This document shows, piece by piece, positions 9,259 to 19,049 of a stretch of DNA of 64,000 nt. This DNA is from Achromobacter insuavis (lineage in GTDB: Bacteria > Pseudomonadota > Gammaproteobacteria > Burkholderiales > Burkholderiaceae_B), in NCBI RefSeq assembly GCF_902859645.1, contig NZ_CADIJR010000005.1:93442-157441 (forward strand), read 5' to 3'. How positions within the stretch are numbered: position 1 is the first letter of the stretch; the number at the start of each line of letters is the position of its first letter. The notes beneath the pieces are model-generated. The model made no database searches, was not told where the DNA came from, and saw only the letters and a list, made by a program, of their open reading frames with translations. The position numbers and the translations under genes are program-made.

Positions 9259-11147
9259 AACGCGATCCCCAGCGAGAAGTGCAGGCGCAGGTCGCGCTCG
9301 CGCTGGCCATAGGCCACGTCCAGGAACAGCGGACCGGCCGGCGTGCGCACCCGCGCGCCGACGCCGTAGCCGACCGCCAGCGACATGTCGCCGAACGATT
9401 GTGCCGCGTCGCCCGCGTCGACGAACACGCCCATGCCCCAGCGTTCATTGAAGTAGTGGTCGTACTCGATGCTGCCGACCACCAGCGTGGGCGCGCCCAC
9501 GGTGGCCTTGTCTCGCTGCAGGCCGATGCTCTGGTACTTGTAGCCGCGGATCGAGCGCGCGCCGCCGGTGCGGAAGCCGAAATCGTCCGGCACCTGCACG
9601 TTGCCGTTGGCCCAGACGCGGCCGACCTCGCCGCGCACGGTCAGCACGTCCAGCTTGCCGATCGGCCACCACTTCTGGGCGCGGAAACGGGCGCGGGTGT
9701 AGGGCTCGCCGGTATCCAGCGTCACGCCCACGCCGCCGCCCAGCGCGATCAGGTTGCCTTCGCGCGGGTCGTACTTGTTGTCCACGTCGCGCCGCAGCCA
9801 CTCGCCGGTGGCGGTCAGCGTGGGCAGCGAATATTCGTCGCCGCCGTCGATCTTGACGTCATCGTGCGCCAGCAGCAGGCCCCAGCGGGTCTCGTAGGTG
9901 ACGCGGCTGTCGCCGGCGCCCTTGCGTTCCTGGCTGCGCGTGGCGCCCAGGGCGTAGCGGGTCACCGCCAGGCCCTGGATGTCGGAATGCTGCGCCAGCA
10001 CCCCGACGGAATCCTTGTAGCCGCGCTCGGTCGGCGGCAGCAGGATATCGGTGTAGACGCGCTGCTGCAGCCGGTCCACGCTGAAACCCGACTCCATCGT
10101 CACCGGCTGGCCGAACACCACGTTCTGGCGGTAGAGCGATTCCAGCCGCACGCCCGCCTCGTCATCGACGCCCAGCGACGCCGAGAAACGCTTGGGCGGC
10201 GCTTCCACCACCCGCACCTGCACCGGCAGCGTCACCTCGCCGTCGGAATCGTAGGCGGGCGGCGGCGGCGGCATGGCGCCGGACACCACCGGGTCGCCGG
10301 CCGGCGCGGCCTCGGCCGGGTTGGCCGCGCCCGGGGCGCGGGCCCGGTCCGACAACGGCTCGGTCGCCTGCGCGTCGCTGCCCGGCTGCCGCAGGGCCAC
10401 GAAGGCGCCGCGGAAGAAAGCCGTGGATTGCAGGTCCTGCTGCCATTCGTCCAGGCGGTTCTGGTCGTAGGGCGAGCCCGGCGAATAGCGCACGTAGCGG
10501 GTGATGAGCTTGGGCGGCACTCGCTCCAGGCCATCGGTGCTGAGTTCGCCCATGCGCACCTGCGGTCCGCTGTCGATGGTGACGCGCAACGCGGCCGAGG
10601 CCGTGTCGGCCTGCACATCGGCTTCGGACGCCGTCATGCGGGCCAGCATGAAGTCGCGCACCGAGGTCTCGTCCAGCAGGGCGGACTTGGCCTTGTTCCA
10701 GTCGGCGTTGATGAACGGCTGGCCGGGCTTGAGCAGCCAGTCGTCGCGCAGCTTCTGCACGCGCTGCGCGTATTCCGGCCGCGTGATGCGGCCGGTGAAG
10801 GTCAGGTCGACCGACGACACCGTGGTGCGCTTGCCCGGCACGATGCCGATGTCCCAGGTTTCGCCGCCGATATCGGTGCCGGCCTCGAGCGTGACGGTGG
10901 GGGAGAAATAGCCCTGGGTGGCCAGCGCCGCCAGCGTGGCGTCGCGCGCGCGGCGGCGCAGGCGGTTGATTTCACCGCCGTCCTGGTCTTCAGCCAGGCG
11001 CGCGATGGCGCCCACCGCCTCGGTGATCGCCTGCAGCGCCGCCGGCGGCACGCCGCCGGGATCCACGATGATTTCCGGACGCTTGGCCACGGCCTCGCCC
11101 GCTACTACGCAAAGTCCTGCCAAGAAGGCCCGGGCTGTCCACCGCAT
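9255..11147 (-). CDS. tamA: translocation and assembly module outer-membrane subunit TamA
   Basis: A 630-aa BamA/Omp85-family protein: signal peptide (cleavage after GEAVA, about residue 22), POTRA repeats (about 25-255, including GPQVRMGELSTDGLERVPPKL), then a 16-strand barrel with the FGFRTGGARSIRGYKYQSIG motif and a C-terminal strand ending in Phe (SLGIAF). It inserts outer-membrane proteins with TamB. Residues ~256-305 carry a Pro/Ala-rich insertion (GAMPPPPPAYDSDGE) just before the last POTRA strand and barrel. It lies 3 bases after apbC and overlaps tamB, so the three genes look co-transcribed. Confidence 0.95.
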   Translation of the reverse strand: MRWTARAFLAGLCVVAGEAVAKRPEIIVDPGGVPPAALQAITEAVGAIARLAEDQDGGEINRLRRRARDATLAALATQGYFSPTVTLEAGTDIGGETWDIGIVPGKRTTVSSVDLTFTGRITRPEYAQRVQKLRDDWLLKPGQPFINADWNKAKSALLDETSVRDFMLARMTASEADVQADTASAALRVTIDSGPQVRMGELSTDGLERVPPKLITRYVRYSPGSPYDQNRLDEWQQDLQSTAFFRGAFVALRQPGSDAQATEPLSDRARAPGAANPAEAAPAGDPVVSGAMPPPPPAYDSDGEVTLPVQVRVVEAPPKRFSASLGVDDEAGVRLESLYRQNVVFGQPVTMESGFSVDRLQQRVYTDILLPPTERGYKDSVGVLAQHSDIQGLAVTRYALGATRSQERKGAGDSRVTYETRWGLLLAHDDVKIDGGDEYSLPTLTATGEWLRRDVDNKYDPREGNLIALGGGVGVTLDTGEPYTRARFRAQKWWPIGKLDVLTVRGEVGRVWANGNVQVPDDFGFRTGGARSIRGYKYQSIGLQRDKATVGAPTLVVGSIEYDHYFNERWGMGVFVDAGDAAQSFGDMSLAVGYGVGARVRTPAGPLFLDVAYGQRERDLRLHFSLGIAF

Positions 11148-11150
11148 GCG

Positions 11151-12239
11151 TCAGGTCGGCTGCTGCACGACGATGGACGGGAATTTCCCGGCCATGTCCC
11201 GGGGCAATGCCGCGACGCCGGCCGCCAGCTTCCTGGCGATGGCGCGGTACAGCCCCGCGGCTTCGCTGCCCGGATCCGCCACCACGGTGGGCGTGCCCGC
11301 GTCGGTCTGCTCGCGGATCGCCAGCGTCAGCGGCAGGCTGCCGAGCCACGGGGTTTCATATTGCTGGGCCATGCGCTGGCCGCCGCCCTCGCCGAAGATG
11401 TGTTCGGCATGGCCGCATTGCGAGCAGATGTGGATGGCCATGTTCTCGACCACGCCGAGGATCGGCACCTCGACCTTCTGGAACATGCGCAGGCCCTTGC
11501 GGGCGTCCAGCAGCGCCACGTCCTGCGGCGTGGTGACGATGACCGCGCCCACCACCGGCACCTTCTGCGCCAGGGTCAGGGCGACGTCGCCGGTGCCCGG
11601 CGGCATGTCGACGATCAGGTAGTCGAGGTCGCGCCAATTGGTCTGGCGCAGCAGTTGTTCGAGCGCCTGGGTGACCATCGGGCCGCGCCAGATGGCGGGC
11701 GAATCGGCGTCGATCAGGAAACCGATGGAATTGGCCTGCAGGCCGTGGCCGGTGAGCGGCTCCATGCTCTTGTTGTCGAGGCTCTCGGGACGACCCGAGA
11801 CGCCCAGCATGGTCGGCACGCTGGGGCCGTAGATGTCGGCGTCCAGCAGGCCGACCTTGGCGCCCTCGGCGGCCAGGGCCAGCGCCAGGTTCACGGCCGT
11901 GGTGCTCTTGCCCACGCCGCCCTTGCCGGAGGCCACTGCAATAATGTTGCGCACATTGGGCAGCGGCTTCAGGCCCTTCTGCACCGCATGCGCCGCCACC
12001 TTCCAGGACACGCTCACCTGGGCCCCGGGCGCGCCAGCGGCGGCCAGCGCCGCCACGGCGATCTCGCTTACCTGATCGCGGACGGCATCGGCCGGATAGC
12101 CCAGTTCCAGCGCCACGGCGACGCGGCCGCCGTCGATCTGGATGTCACGATCTTTTACAGATACACCCAGATCCAGGCCGGTATTGGGGTCGTGCGCGGC
12201 GCGCAGGGCGGCGCGGATGTGTTCTATCGTTATACTCAT
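11151..12239 (-). CDS. apbC: Mrp/ApbC iron-sulfur cluster carrier ATPase
   Basis: A 362-aa protein with an N-terminal MIP18-like domain (to about residue 95), a deviant Walker A GKGGVGKSTTAVNLA near residue 105, DADIYGPSVP, VDMPPGTGDVALT and the cluster-binding CSQC (about 273). It assembles and transfers [4Fe-4S] clusters to apo-proteins in the cytosol in an ATP-dependent way. The length is normal for the two-domain form. It is the first gene of the apbC-tamA-tamB run and diverges from the small membrane protein at 12341, the usual position of apbC beside metG in Burkholderiales. Confidence 0.95.
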   Translation of the reverse strand: MSITIEHIRAALRAAHDPNTGLDLGVSVKDRDIQIDGGRVAVALELGYPADAVRDQVSEIAVAALAAAGAPGAQVSVSWKVAAHAVQKGLKPLPNVRNIIAVASGKGGVGKSTTAVNLALALAAEGAKVGLLDADIYGPSVPTMLGVSGRPESLDNKSMEPLTGHGLQANSIGFLIDADSPAIWRGPMVTQALEQLLRQTNWRDLDYLIVDMPPGTGDVALTLAQKVPVVGAVIVTTPQDVALLDARKGLRMFQKVEVPILGVVENMAIHICSQCGHAEHIFGEGGGQRMAQQYETPWLGSLPLTLAIREQTDAGTPTVVADPGSEAAGLYRAIARKLAAGVAALPRDMAGKFPSIVVQQPT

Positions 12240-12340
12240 GTCACTATGGTTCCGTAGGCAGCGCGGCTTCTGCGGGCCGCCATCCCCTAAAGGATAGCGG
12301 ATACACGGGAACCTTTCGCTGCGTTTTGCATCCGACCTTC

Positions 12341-12616
12341 ATGACCAATACTCTTATCCGCTTCTTCCGAGCCGTCTTATTCGCCGCCCTGGCCTTGATC
12401 GGCATGGCGATGGCGCTGGTCTTCATGCTGTCCACGGCGATCGCCGTGGCGATCCTGTACGTGGTCGCCAAGGTGCGCGGCAAGCCTTTCGGCGTGCGCG
12501 CCTACTGGAGCCAGCGCCAGGGCGCCCGTCCGGGTCCGTTCCAGTCCGCCACCGCCCCGTTCGCCACGCAGCCGCGCGGCGACGTGATCGACGTCGAGGC
12601 CCGCGAGATCCGCTGA
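12341..12616 (+). CDS. small membrane protein, about 91 aa
   Basis: Starts MTNTLIRFFRAVLFAALALI and has one long or two short hydrophobic helices (about residues 8-47), followed by a basic and proline-containing tail (VRAYWSQRQGARPGPF) ending VIDVEAREIR. A TTG at 12326 would add five residues but has no support. The C-terminal 'D-VIDVEAREI' tail is a pattern I associate with short proteins next to apbC in Burkholderiales, but no function is known. It is divergent from apbC, with about 100 bases between them. Confidence 0.7.
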   Translation: MTNTLIRFFRAVLFAALALIGMAMALVFMLSTAIAVAILYVVAKVRGKPFGVRAYWSQRQGARPGPFQSATAPFATQPRGDVIDVEAREIR

Positions 12617-12825
12617 GCGCGGCATCGCCGGCGCCCGCCGCGCCTCGCGGCGGCCGCGCCGCACCTGCTCGGCCGGTTCACCGGCACGCTGTCCCCCAAC
12701 CCGCCTGGCGCCGCGCGCGCGACCGGCGGGTTGCGTCGTTTCAGGGGGCCGCGTCCGCCCCCTGCGCGCCATTGCCCTAAAATGGCCGGCCAACCCCTTT
12801 TTCCCCTCAACCTCTATCGACAACC

Positions 12826-14892
12826 ATGTCTCGCACCCTTTTTGTCACCACTGCGCTGCCCTACGCCAACGGATCTTTCCACATCGGCCACATCATGGAG
12901 TACATCCAGGCCGATATCTGGGTTCGTTCGATGCGAATGGCGGGCCACACGGTGCACTTCGTGGGTGCGGACGACGCGCACGGCGCGCCGATCATGCTGA
13001 AGGCCGAGAAGGAAGGCATCACGCCGCAGGCCCTGGTGGCGCGCTACGCCGCCGAGCGCCCGCAATACCTGAACGGCTTCCACATCCGCTTCGACCACTG
13101 GCACACCACCGACTCGCCCGAGAACGTGGCGCTGTCGCATGACATCTATCGCGCGCTCAAGGCCCAGGGCCTGATCGAGACCCGCTCCATCGAGCAGTTT
13201 TACGATCCGGTCAAGGGCATGTTCCTGGCCGACCGCTACATCAAGGGCGAATGCCCCAAGTGCCACGCCAAGGACCAGTACGGCGATTCCTGCGAGGTCT
13301 GCGGCGCGGTCTACGCGCCCACCGAGCTGATCAATCCGTATTCGGCCCTGACCGGCGCCACGCCGGTGCTGAAGTCGTCGGACCACTTCTTCTTCAAGCT
13401 GTCCGACCCGCGCTGCGTCGAATTCCTGCAGCAATGGACCACCGGCAGCAACGCCAACGGCGGCAAGCACCTGCAGCCCGAAATGCTGGCCAAGACCCGC
13501 GAATGGCTGGGCGCCGAGGACGGCGAGGCCAAGCTCGGCGACTGGGACATCTCGCGCGATGCGCCCTATTTCGGCATCGAGATCCCGGACGCGCCGGGCA
13601 AGTACTTCTACGTCTGGCTGGACGCGCCGGTGGGCTACCTGGCCTCGCTCAAGTCGTACTGCGCCGTCAAAGGGCTGGACTTCGACGCCCTGCTCGACCC
13701 GGCCGGCAGCACCGAGCAGGTCCACTTCATCGGCAAGGACATCGTCTATTTCCACGCGCTGTTCTGGCCCGCGATGCTGAAGTTCGCCGGCCGCAAGACG
13801 CCGGACGCGGTCAACGTGCACGGCTTCATCACCGTCAGCGGCGAAAAGATGTCCAAAAGCCGCGGCACCGGCATCTCGCCGCTGCGCTACCTGGAACTCG
13901 GCATGAACGCCGAATGGATGCGCTACTACATTGCCGCCAAGCTGAACGCCCGGGTCGAAGACATGGACTTCAACCCCGAGGACTTCATCGCCCGCGTCAA
14001 CAGCGACCTGGTCGGCAAGTACGTCAACATCGCCAGCCGCGCCGCCAGTTTCATCACCAAGCATTTCGACGGCGCCCTGGCCTATTCGGGCGACACCGCC
14101 GCGCTGGCGGCCGAATACGCCGCGCAGGCCGAGTCGATCCGCGCCGCCTTCGAGGCGCGCGAGTACAACCGCGCCATCCGCGAGATCATGGCCTACGCCG
14201 ACCGCATCAACCAGGCGTTCGACACGGCCCAGCCGTGGGTGCTGGCCAAGGGCATCGCCACCGCCGACGACGCGCAGAAGGCCGCGCTGCAGGACATCTG
14301 CTCGCGTTCGCTGGCCGGCTTCAAGGCCCTGTCGGTGATGCTGGCGCCGGTGCTGCCGGCCCTGGCCGAGCGCGTCGCGCGCGAACTGTTCGCCGCCGAC
14401 GCCGACTTCACCTGGGCCGACGCCGCGGTGCTGCCGCAGCGCGTGGCGCCGTTCAAGCACCTGATGCAGCGCGTCGAGCCGCAGATGCTGGAAGACCTGT
14501 TCGAGCCGCCCGCCGCCCCCGCCGTGATCCCCGGCGGCGAGCCGCTGGCCGAGACCATCTCGATCGACGACTTCGCCCGCGTCGACCTGCGCATCGCGCA
14601 GATCGTCAACTGCGAGCACGTCGAAGGCTCGACCAAGCTGCTGCGCCTGACGCTGGACGTGGGCGAGGGACGCCACCGCAACGTCTTCTCGGGCATCAAG
14701 TCGGCCTACCAGCCCGAGGACCTGATCGGCAAGCTGACCGTCATGGTCGCCAACCTGGCGCCGCGCAAGATGAAGTTCGGCGTCTCCGAAGGCATGGTGC
14801 TGGCCGCCAGCCACGCCGACGAGGCGGTCGACGCCGGCATCTACGTGCTGGAGCCGTTCCCCGGCGCCAAGCCCGGCATGCGCGTGCGCTGA
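12826..14892 (+). CDS. metG: methionine-tRNA ligase
   Basis: A 688-aa class I synthetase. HIGH is at residues 19-22 (FHIGH), the zinc knuckle at about 143-157 (CPKCHAK...CEVCG), KMSKS at about 341 ([11 protein letters not shown]), and a C-terminal tRNA-binding (EMAP/TRBD) domain at about 585-688 ([20 protein letters not shown]). It charges initiator and elongator tRNA(Met) with methionine in the cytosol. The long form with C-terminal dimerisation domain is normal for beta-proteobacteria. It ends at a strong bidirectional terminator shared with trhO. Confidence 0.98.
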   Translation: MSRTLFVTTALPYANGSFHIGHIMEYIQADIWVRSMRMAGHTVHFVGADDAHGAPIMLKAEKEGITPQALVARYAAERPQYLNGFHIRFDHWHTTDSPENVALSHDIYRALKAQGLIETRSIEQFYDPVKGMFLADRYIKGECPKCHAKDQYGDSCEVCGAVYAPTELINPYSALTGATPVLKSSDHFFFKLSDPRCVEFLQQWTTGSNANGGKHLQPEMLAKTREWLGAEDGEAKLGDWDISRDAPYFGIEIPDAPGKYFYVWLDAPVGYLASLKSYCAVKGLDFDALLDPAGSTEQVHFIGKDIVYFHALFWPAMLKFAGRKTPDAVNVHGFITVSGEKMSKSRGTGISPLRYLELGMNAEWMRYYIAAKLNARVEDMDFNPEDFIARVNSDLVGKYVNIASRAASFITKHFDGALAYSGDTAALAAEYAAQAESIRAAFEAREYNRAIREIMAYADRINQAFDTAQPWVLAKGIATADDAQKAALQDICSRSLAGFKALSVMLAPVLPALAERVARELFAADADFTWADAAVLPQRVAPFKHLMQRVEPQMLEDLFEPPAAPAVIPGGEPLAETISIDDFARVDLRIAQIVNCEHVEGSTKLLRLTLDVGEGRHRNVFSGIKSAYQPEDLIGKLTVMVANLAPRKMKFGVSEGMVLAASHADEAVDAGIYVLEPFPGAKPGMRVR

Positions 14893-14910
14893 TCCTCACA
14901 ATCGCGCCAT

Positions 14911-14940
14911 GAAAAAGCCCGCCGATCGGCGGGCTTTTTC
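14911..14940. terminator. bidirectional intrinsic terminator (metG / trhO)
   Basis: Perfect palindrome GAAAAAGCCCGCCGATCGGC followed by its complement, giving a GC stem flanked by A-run and T-run on both strands. It lies between the stops of metG (+) and trhO (-) and can terminate both. Confidence 0.92.
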
Positions 14941-14996
14941 ATTGAGGCAGACCTTGACGGCGGTATCGCGCCGGGCGCGCCTGCCGGGGCCCGCGA

Positions 14997-15734
14997 TCAG
15001 TCCTGGCTCGGCGCCAGCGCCGGATCGAGCGAGATGCGTTCGTCGAACACGAAGCACTTGCCGTCGAACCCCGGCCCGCCGGTTTCCTCGAAGTACTTGA
15101 GGATGCCGCCGTCGAGCTGATAGACGTTGTCGATGCCGGCCTCGTTCATGTAGATCGCGGCCTTCTCGCAGCGGATGCCGCCGGTGCAGAAACTGACCAC
15201 GGTCTTGCCTTCCAGCTCGGCGCGGTGCGCCTGCACCGCCGCCGGGAACTGCGTGAAGCGGTCGATGCGCCAGTCGATGGCGTCGCGGAACGTGCCTTCG
15301 TCGACTTCGAAGGCGTTGCGCGTGTCAAGCATGACCACCGGACGGCCATTGTCGTCGGCGCCCTGCGCCAGCCAGCGCGCCAGCGTCTTCGCGTCCACAC
15401 CCGGCGCGCGGCCGGCCTCGGGCCGGATCGTCGGGTGGTCCATGCGGATGATCTCGCGCTTGATCTTCACCAGCAGCTTGCGGAACGGCACCTGCGCGCT
15501 GTGGCTGAACTTCACTTCCAGGTCGGCGAAGCGGGCGTCGCCACGCAGATCCCGCAGGAAGGCGTCGATACCGTCTGCCGTGCCCGCCAGGAACAGGTTG
15601 ATGCCTTCCTCGGCCAGCAGGATGGTGCCCTTCAGGCCGGCCGCCCCGGCCTCGGCCAGCAGCTGGGCGCGCAGCTCGGGCAGCGCCTCCAGCGAGACGA
15701 ATTTGTAGGCAGCGATATTGACGACGGAAGACAT
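14997..15734 (-). CDS. trhO: tRNA uridine(34) hydroxylase (rhodanese-like, YceA type)
   Basis: A 245-aa protein beginning [20 protein letters not shown] with an N-terminal ferredoxin-like/acylphosphatase-type domain ([17 protein letters not shown]) and a rhodanese domain (about 125-225) bearing the active-site loop [13 protein letters not shown] (Cys near 183 and 189). TrhO uses O2 to make 5-hydroxyuridine at tRNA position 34, the first step to cmo5U/mo5U. The short C-terminus lacks the Cys-rich extension of the 350-aa E. coli form, as in many beta-proteobacterial homologues. The gene is monocistronic and ends at the metG terminator. Confidence 0.9.
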   Translation of the reverse strand: MSSVVNIAAYKFVSLEALPELRAQLLAEAGAAGLKGTILLAEEGINLFLAGTADGIDAFLRDLRGDARFADLEVKFSHSAQVPFRKLLVKIKREIIRMDHPTIRPEAGRAPGVDAKTLARWLAQGADDNGRPVVMLDTRNAFEVDEGTFRDAIDWRIDRFTQFPAAVQAHRAELEGKTVVSFCTGGIRCEKAAIYMNEAGIDNVYQLDGGILKYFEETGGPGFDGKCFVFDERISLDPALAPSQD

Positions 15735-15830
15735 GGCAAAGCGGGGATGGAACGGCGAAGCCCGTAATAGTAATCGCTGGGCCGCGCCGCCCGCTTGCCG
15801 CAGGTCAAGCGCGGCCGTGGACGCGACGGC

Positions 15831-16625
15831 TCAGCGCCGCACGATTTCCTGTTCCACCACCGTATCCAGCACCCAGCGCAGCCCCGAGGCGTCGGCGGGC
15901 GGATTGGGATCCCGGACCTCGACCACCCGCAGGCGGTAGCGGATGCCCGGCTGGAAATTGAAGCCGGTGATCTCGCCATACCAGAGCTGCCACGGCTGCG
16001 CCGCGCTGTCGCGCACCTGGTAGCACATGGCGCGGCCGGCGCCGGCATTGCACGGCACGCGTTCGGCATTGACGTAGACCAGCTTGGTCGGCCCCACCTG
16101 CCCGCCCGCGACGGGGTCGGTGCGGCGGCCGAAATCGAGCGTATCGCCGTTGCTCAGCGCCCAGGTCATGCGCTGCGGATTGTTGGTGTTGTCGAACGAG
16201 GTGGCCGTGATGCGCGTCAGCCCGGCCAGGAATTCCTGTTCGAGCTGCATGCTCACGGGCGCGCAGGCCATCATCGTCGCCACCGGGTTGGACTGGATGA
16301 TCAGCTGGCCGTTGGCCACCGTGTAGGGCGCGCTGTAGGTGTTGCAGCCGGCGAAGCCCGTGGCGCGCGTGGCGCCCTGGTCATGGATGAAGCCGATGGT
16401 GAGCGGGCGCGACCCCGAGGACGGGTGCGGGATCGAGCGCAGCGCGCCGCCCGGACGGGTCCAGCGCGCCAGGTCCCAGCTGGTCTGCGCCAGCACGTCC
16501 GACGCCGCGGCCGGCTGGAAGCGGGGATCGCGCCCGTCCGCGGTGCGCGGCGGGGATGCGCAGGCCGCCAACGTCAACGCCAGGGCGCACGGCGCGATCC
16601 AGCGCCAGGAAGTGGACAAGGCCAT
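15831..16625 (-). CDS. lipoprotein with META and DUF4377-like domains
   Basis: About 264 aa from the ATG at 16625, supported by GGGAGA seven bases upstream. The signal peptide ends in a lipobox LTLAAC, so the protein is predicted to be lipid-anchored. A META domain follows (QTSWDLARWTRPGGALRSI, FAGCNTYSAPYTVANGQL, MMACAPVSMQLEQEFLAGL) and then a C-terminal part (YVNAERVPCNAGAGRAMCYQVRD, WYGEITGFNFQPGIRYRLRV) that matches the DUF4377 pattern. META proteins such as HslJ are envelope stress and heat-shock linked, but no activity is known. Paired with a second META lipoprotein downstream in the map on the same strand. Confidence 0.85.
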   Translation of the reverse strand: MALSTSWRWIAPCALALTLAACASPPRTADGRDPRFQPAAASDVLAQTSWDLARWTRPGGALRSIPHPSSGSRPLTIGFIHDQGATRATGFAGCNTYSAPYTVANGQLIIQSNPVATMMACAPVSMQLEQEFLAGLTRITATSFDNTNNPQRMTWALSNGDTLDFGRRTDPVAGGQVGPTKLVYVNAERVPCNAGAGRAMCYQVRDSAAQPWQLWYGEITGFNFQPGIRYRLRVVEVRDPNPPADASGLRWVLDTVVEQEIVRR

Positions 16626-16715
16626 GGAACTCTCCCGCAAGAAACAAAGACGGCCCGCCGCCGGCACGCTTGCCGGGGGGCTCGGGCAGCGCCCATTGTA
16701 AGCGCGGCGCGACGC

Positions 16716-17246
16716 TCAGGGCGTGGGCGGATCCTGGCGGCGCTCGAACTCCAGCACGTCGCCGCCGCGCAGGTTGAAGGTCAGGTGGCGCGGCGCGCCA
16801 CCGCTGTCCAGCGTGAACGTGTCGATCGCGGTCAGGCCGCGCAGATAGTCGTCTTCCAGCTCGGCGCGCGGGGCCGGCACGCAGGCCATGCGGGTGGAGG
16901 CGGGCGCGTCGATGGACAGCTTGCCGGCCTGCAATTTGTACGTGCCCTTGTATTCATTGCAGCCGGAAAAGCCCTCGGCGCGGTACAGCTTGCCCTGCGC
17001 CAGGAAGGTCAGGCGGATCGGCTCGCCGTTGTCGCCATGCGGAATGTCGCGCAAGGCGCCGCCAGCGCGTGTCCAGCGCACCAGTTCCCAGCTGGTCTGG
17101 GCCAGCGAGTCGGCGCTGCTGGCGGCGTTGGCGGCCGCGGCGCCCTGGGCGCGCGCGCCCCCGGTCGACCCGGCGCAGCCGGCCAGCGCCACGGCCAGCA
17201 CCCCGATGCCAAGCAGGCGGCAACGCGAAGACAGGGAAGTAAACAT
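16716..17246 (-). CDS. META-domain lipoprotein
   Basis: A 176-aa protein starting MFTSLSSRCRLLGIGVLAVA with a lipobox VALAGC, so it is probably an envelope lipoprotein. The META domain (QTSWELVRWTRAGGALRDI, FSGCNEYKGTYKLQAGKL, MACVPAPRAELEDDYLRGL) resembles the one in the neighbouring gene, suggesting tandem duplication, with the neighbour gaining an extra C-terminal domain. An AGGAG 8 bases before the ATG fixes the start. It would be transcribed first (from about 17260) and could form an operon with the gene at 15831, 90 bases downstream. Confidence 0.85.
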   Translation of the reverse strand: MFTSLSSRCRLLGIGVLAVALAGCAGSTGGARAQGAAAANAASSADSLAQTSWELVRWTRAGGALRDIPHGDNGEPIRLTFLAQGKLYRAEGFSGCNEYKGTYKLQAGKLSIDAPASTRMACVPAPRAELEDDYLRGLTAIDTFTLDSGGAPRHLTFNLRGGDVLEFERRQDPPTP

Positions 17247-17500
17247 GGACAGCACTCCTGAAAAGACACACCCCCGACTGTAACCGCCATGGGACCCGCA
17301 CGTCCCGTGCCTCCCCCCGACAGCCGAATCCGAAAGCTGCACGCCGCCCCGTATGCGTTACGCCGGGCGCAGGGGGGCCTGCATCGAATGCCGCATGGCG
17401 GCGCGCCCGCGCCACGCGCAGAATCGACTGACCCCTTCCGCCCCGCCGGCGCAGACCGGCCGTGGAACCGGGCAGATCCATCCTTTCCGGAGACACGGCG

Positions 17501-18673
17501 ATGGGCATGCTGAGAACTTTGCTGGCGCTGTCCGTCGTGCTGGATCACCTGGGCGGCGGCACGACCGACTGGCTGGTGGGCGGACGCCTGGCGGTGCAGC
17601 TTTTCTACGTGATCTCGGGTTTCCTGATCTCCTATGTGCTGACGGCCACCGACCACTACCGCGGCGCGCCCGGCAGGTTCTACGCCAACCGCGCGCTGCG
17701 CCTGTACCCGGTCTACCTGGCCGTGGCCGCGCTGACGCTGCTGGCCTACATCGGCGGCGGCGCCGCGTTCTGGCGCGTCTACGACGGCCTGCCGCTGGCC
17801 GCCACGCTGTTCCTGGCGCTGTCGAACCTGCTGATCCTGGGGCAGGACTGGCTGATGTTCTTCGGCATCGACCAGGGCGCGCTGGCCTTCACTGGCAGCT
17901 TCGCGCGCAGCGACGTGCCGCTGTACCAGGGCCTGCTGGTGCCGCAGGCCTGGACGCTGGGCGTCGAAATGAGTTTCTACCTGATCGCCCCCTTCGTGCT
18001 GCATTCGCCGCGGCGCCTGCTGGTCCTGCTGGCGGCATCGCTGGCGCTGCGCGCGGCGCTGATCGCCAGCGGCATCGGCCTGAGCGATCCCTGGACCTAC
18101 CGCTTCTTCCCCACCGAACTGGCGCTGTTCCTGGCGGGATCCCTGTCGCACCAGGTGCTGCTGCCGCGTTGGCAGGCATGGAGCCGGCGCGCCGCCTGGC
18201 TGCCCGAACTGGGCACCGGCCTGCTGGCGCTGTACGTGCTGGTCCATTTTTCCATCGGCCTGCCGCACACGCTGCGCGACGGCCTGGCGGTGCTGCTGTT
18301 CGCGGCGCTGCTGCCGCTGGCCTTCCTGTTCCAGTCGCGCCACCGGCTGGACAAGATCATCGGCGAGCTGAGCTACCCGATCTACATCTGCCACGCGCTG
18401 GTCATCCTGTTCTTCGGCTGGCTGCTCGACGGCACCCAGCTGCGCCAGCCGGCCATGTTCACGGCCCTGGTGGTGGCGGGCTGTATCGGCTTTGCCGCGT
18501 TGCTCAACAGCCTGATCGCCGATCCGGTGGAACGCCTGCGCCGGCGCCTGCGCGCGGCCCCGCCGCCGGCGGACACGGGCACGGCGGCCGCGCCCGATGC
18601 GTCGCGCAGGAAGGCGCCGCGGCAACGAGCCGCCGCATCCGCCGCCGTGGGGACTATTCGCCGCGCGCCTTGA
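17501..18673 (+). CDS. acyltransferase 3 family membrane protein (OafA/YrhL-like)
   Basis: A 390-aa polytopic membrane protein with about ten hydrophobic helices. The N-terminal LRTLLALSVVLDHLG has the catalytic-type His of the family, followed by GRLAVQLFYVISGFLISYVL, YANRALRLYPVYL (R-x-x-R/LYP) and LGVEMSFYLIAPF. Such proteins transfer acyl groups across the inner membrane onto surface polysaccharides or other carbohydrates; the acceptor here is unknown. The start is set by CCGGAGA eight bases upstream. The C-terminal ~45 residues are a Pro/Ala/Arg-rich cytosolic tail. Its 3' end overlaps the convergent XRE gene by 20 bases. Confidence 0.88.
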   Translation: MGMLRTLLALSVVLDHLGGGTTDWLVGGRLAVQLFYVISGFLISYVLTATDHYRGAPGRFYANRALRLYPVYLAVAALTLLAYIGGGAAFWRVYDGLPLAATLFLALSNLLILGQDWLMFFGIDQGALAFTGSFARSDVPLYQGLLVPQAWTLGVEMSFYLIAPFVLHSPRRLLVLLAASLALRAALIASGIGLSDPWTYRFFPTELALFLAGSLSHQVLLPRWQAWSRRAAWLPELGTGLLALYVLVHFSIGLPHTLRDGLAVLLFAALLPLAFLFQSRHRLDKIIGELSYPIYICHALVILFFGWLLDGTQLRQPAMFTALVVAGCIGFAALLNSLIADPVERLRRRLRAAPPPADTGTAAAPDASRRKAPRQRAAASAAVGTIRRAP

Positions 18674-19049
18674 TGTAGGCCGCCAGCACCTGTTCGATCT
18701 GGCGCTTTTCCTGTTGGCTCAGGCGCGCATAGGTGGCGTACGACACCGTTTCGAACGGCCAGGGCGGCTGCTCGGGACGGTCGCTCGCGTTCGTGGCAGG
18801 CTCGGCATAAGCGGGGTTGAGCATCGGCCCTTCGCCGGTGCTGAGCCACATGGGATTGACCCGCAGTGCCCGGGTCAGCTTGATGAGCGCGTCGCTGGAA
18901 GGCTGCAGACGTTGGCCGCTCTCATAGTTGCCGATAGCGCTTTGCGACAGGTTGCTCGCGACTGCCAAGTCTTTCTGTGTCCATCCCTGAAGCATTCTTG
19001 CATTGCGCAGACGATGGCTAAACGTGTCCAATCGATCAACCTGAGACAT
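18654..19049 (-). CDS. XRE-family transcriptional regulator
   Basis: A 131-aa protein. The helix-turn-helix is in residues ~10-65 (RNARMLQGWTQKDLAVASNL, SQSAIGNYESGQR), followed by ALRVNPMWLSTGEGP, a pattern seen in Cro/CI-like regulators of Burkholderiales. The C-terminal part is short and helical (LSQQEKRQIEQVLAAYIKARGE). The start at 19049 lacks an obvious ribosome site and lies in an A+T-rich leader, so a leaderless or weakly translated message is possible. It overlaps the acyltransferase stop by 20 bases. Target operators are not evident. Confidence 0.85.
   Translation of the reverse strand: MSQVDRLDTFSHRLRNARMLQGWTQKDLAVASNLSQSAIGNYESGQRLQPSSDALIKLTRALRVNPMWLSTGEGPMLNPAYAEPATNASDRPEQPPWPFETVSYATYARLSQQEKRQIEQVLAAYIKARGE

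Noticed and set aside
9279-12257. A 990-codon open frame antisense to tamA and apbC
   Set aside because: It mirrors the coding bias of the real genes, is rich in Gln/His/Arg/Ala without any domain, and has no ribosome site. The minus-strand genes have clear family motifs.
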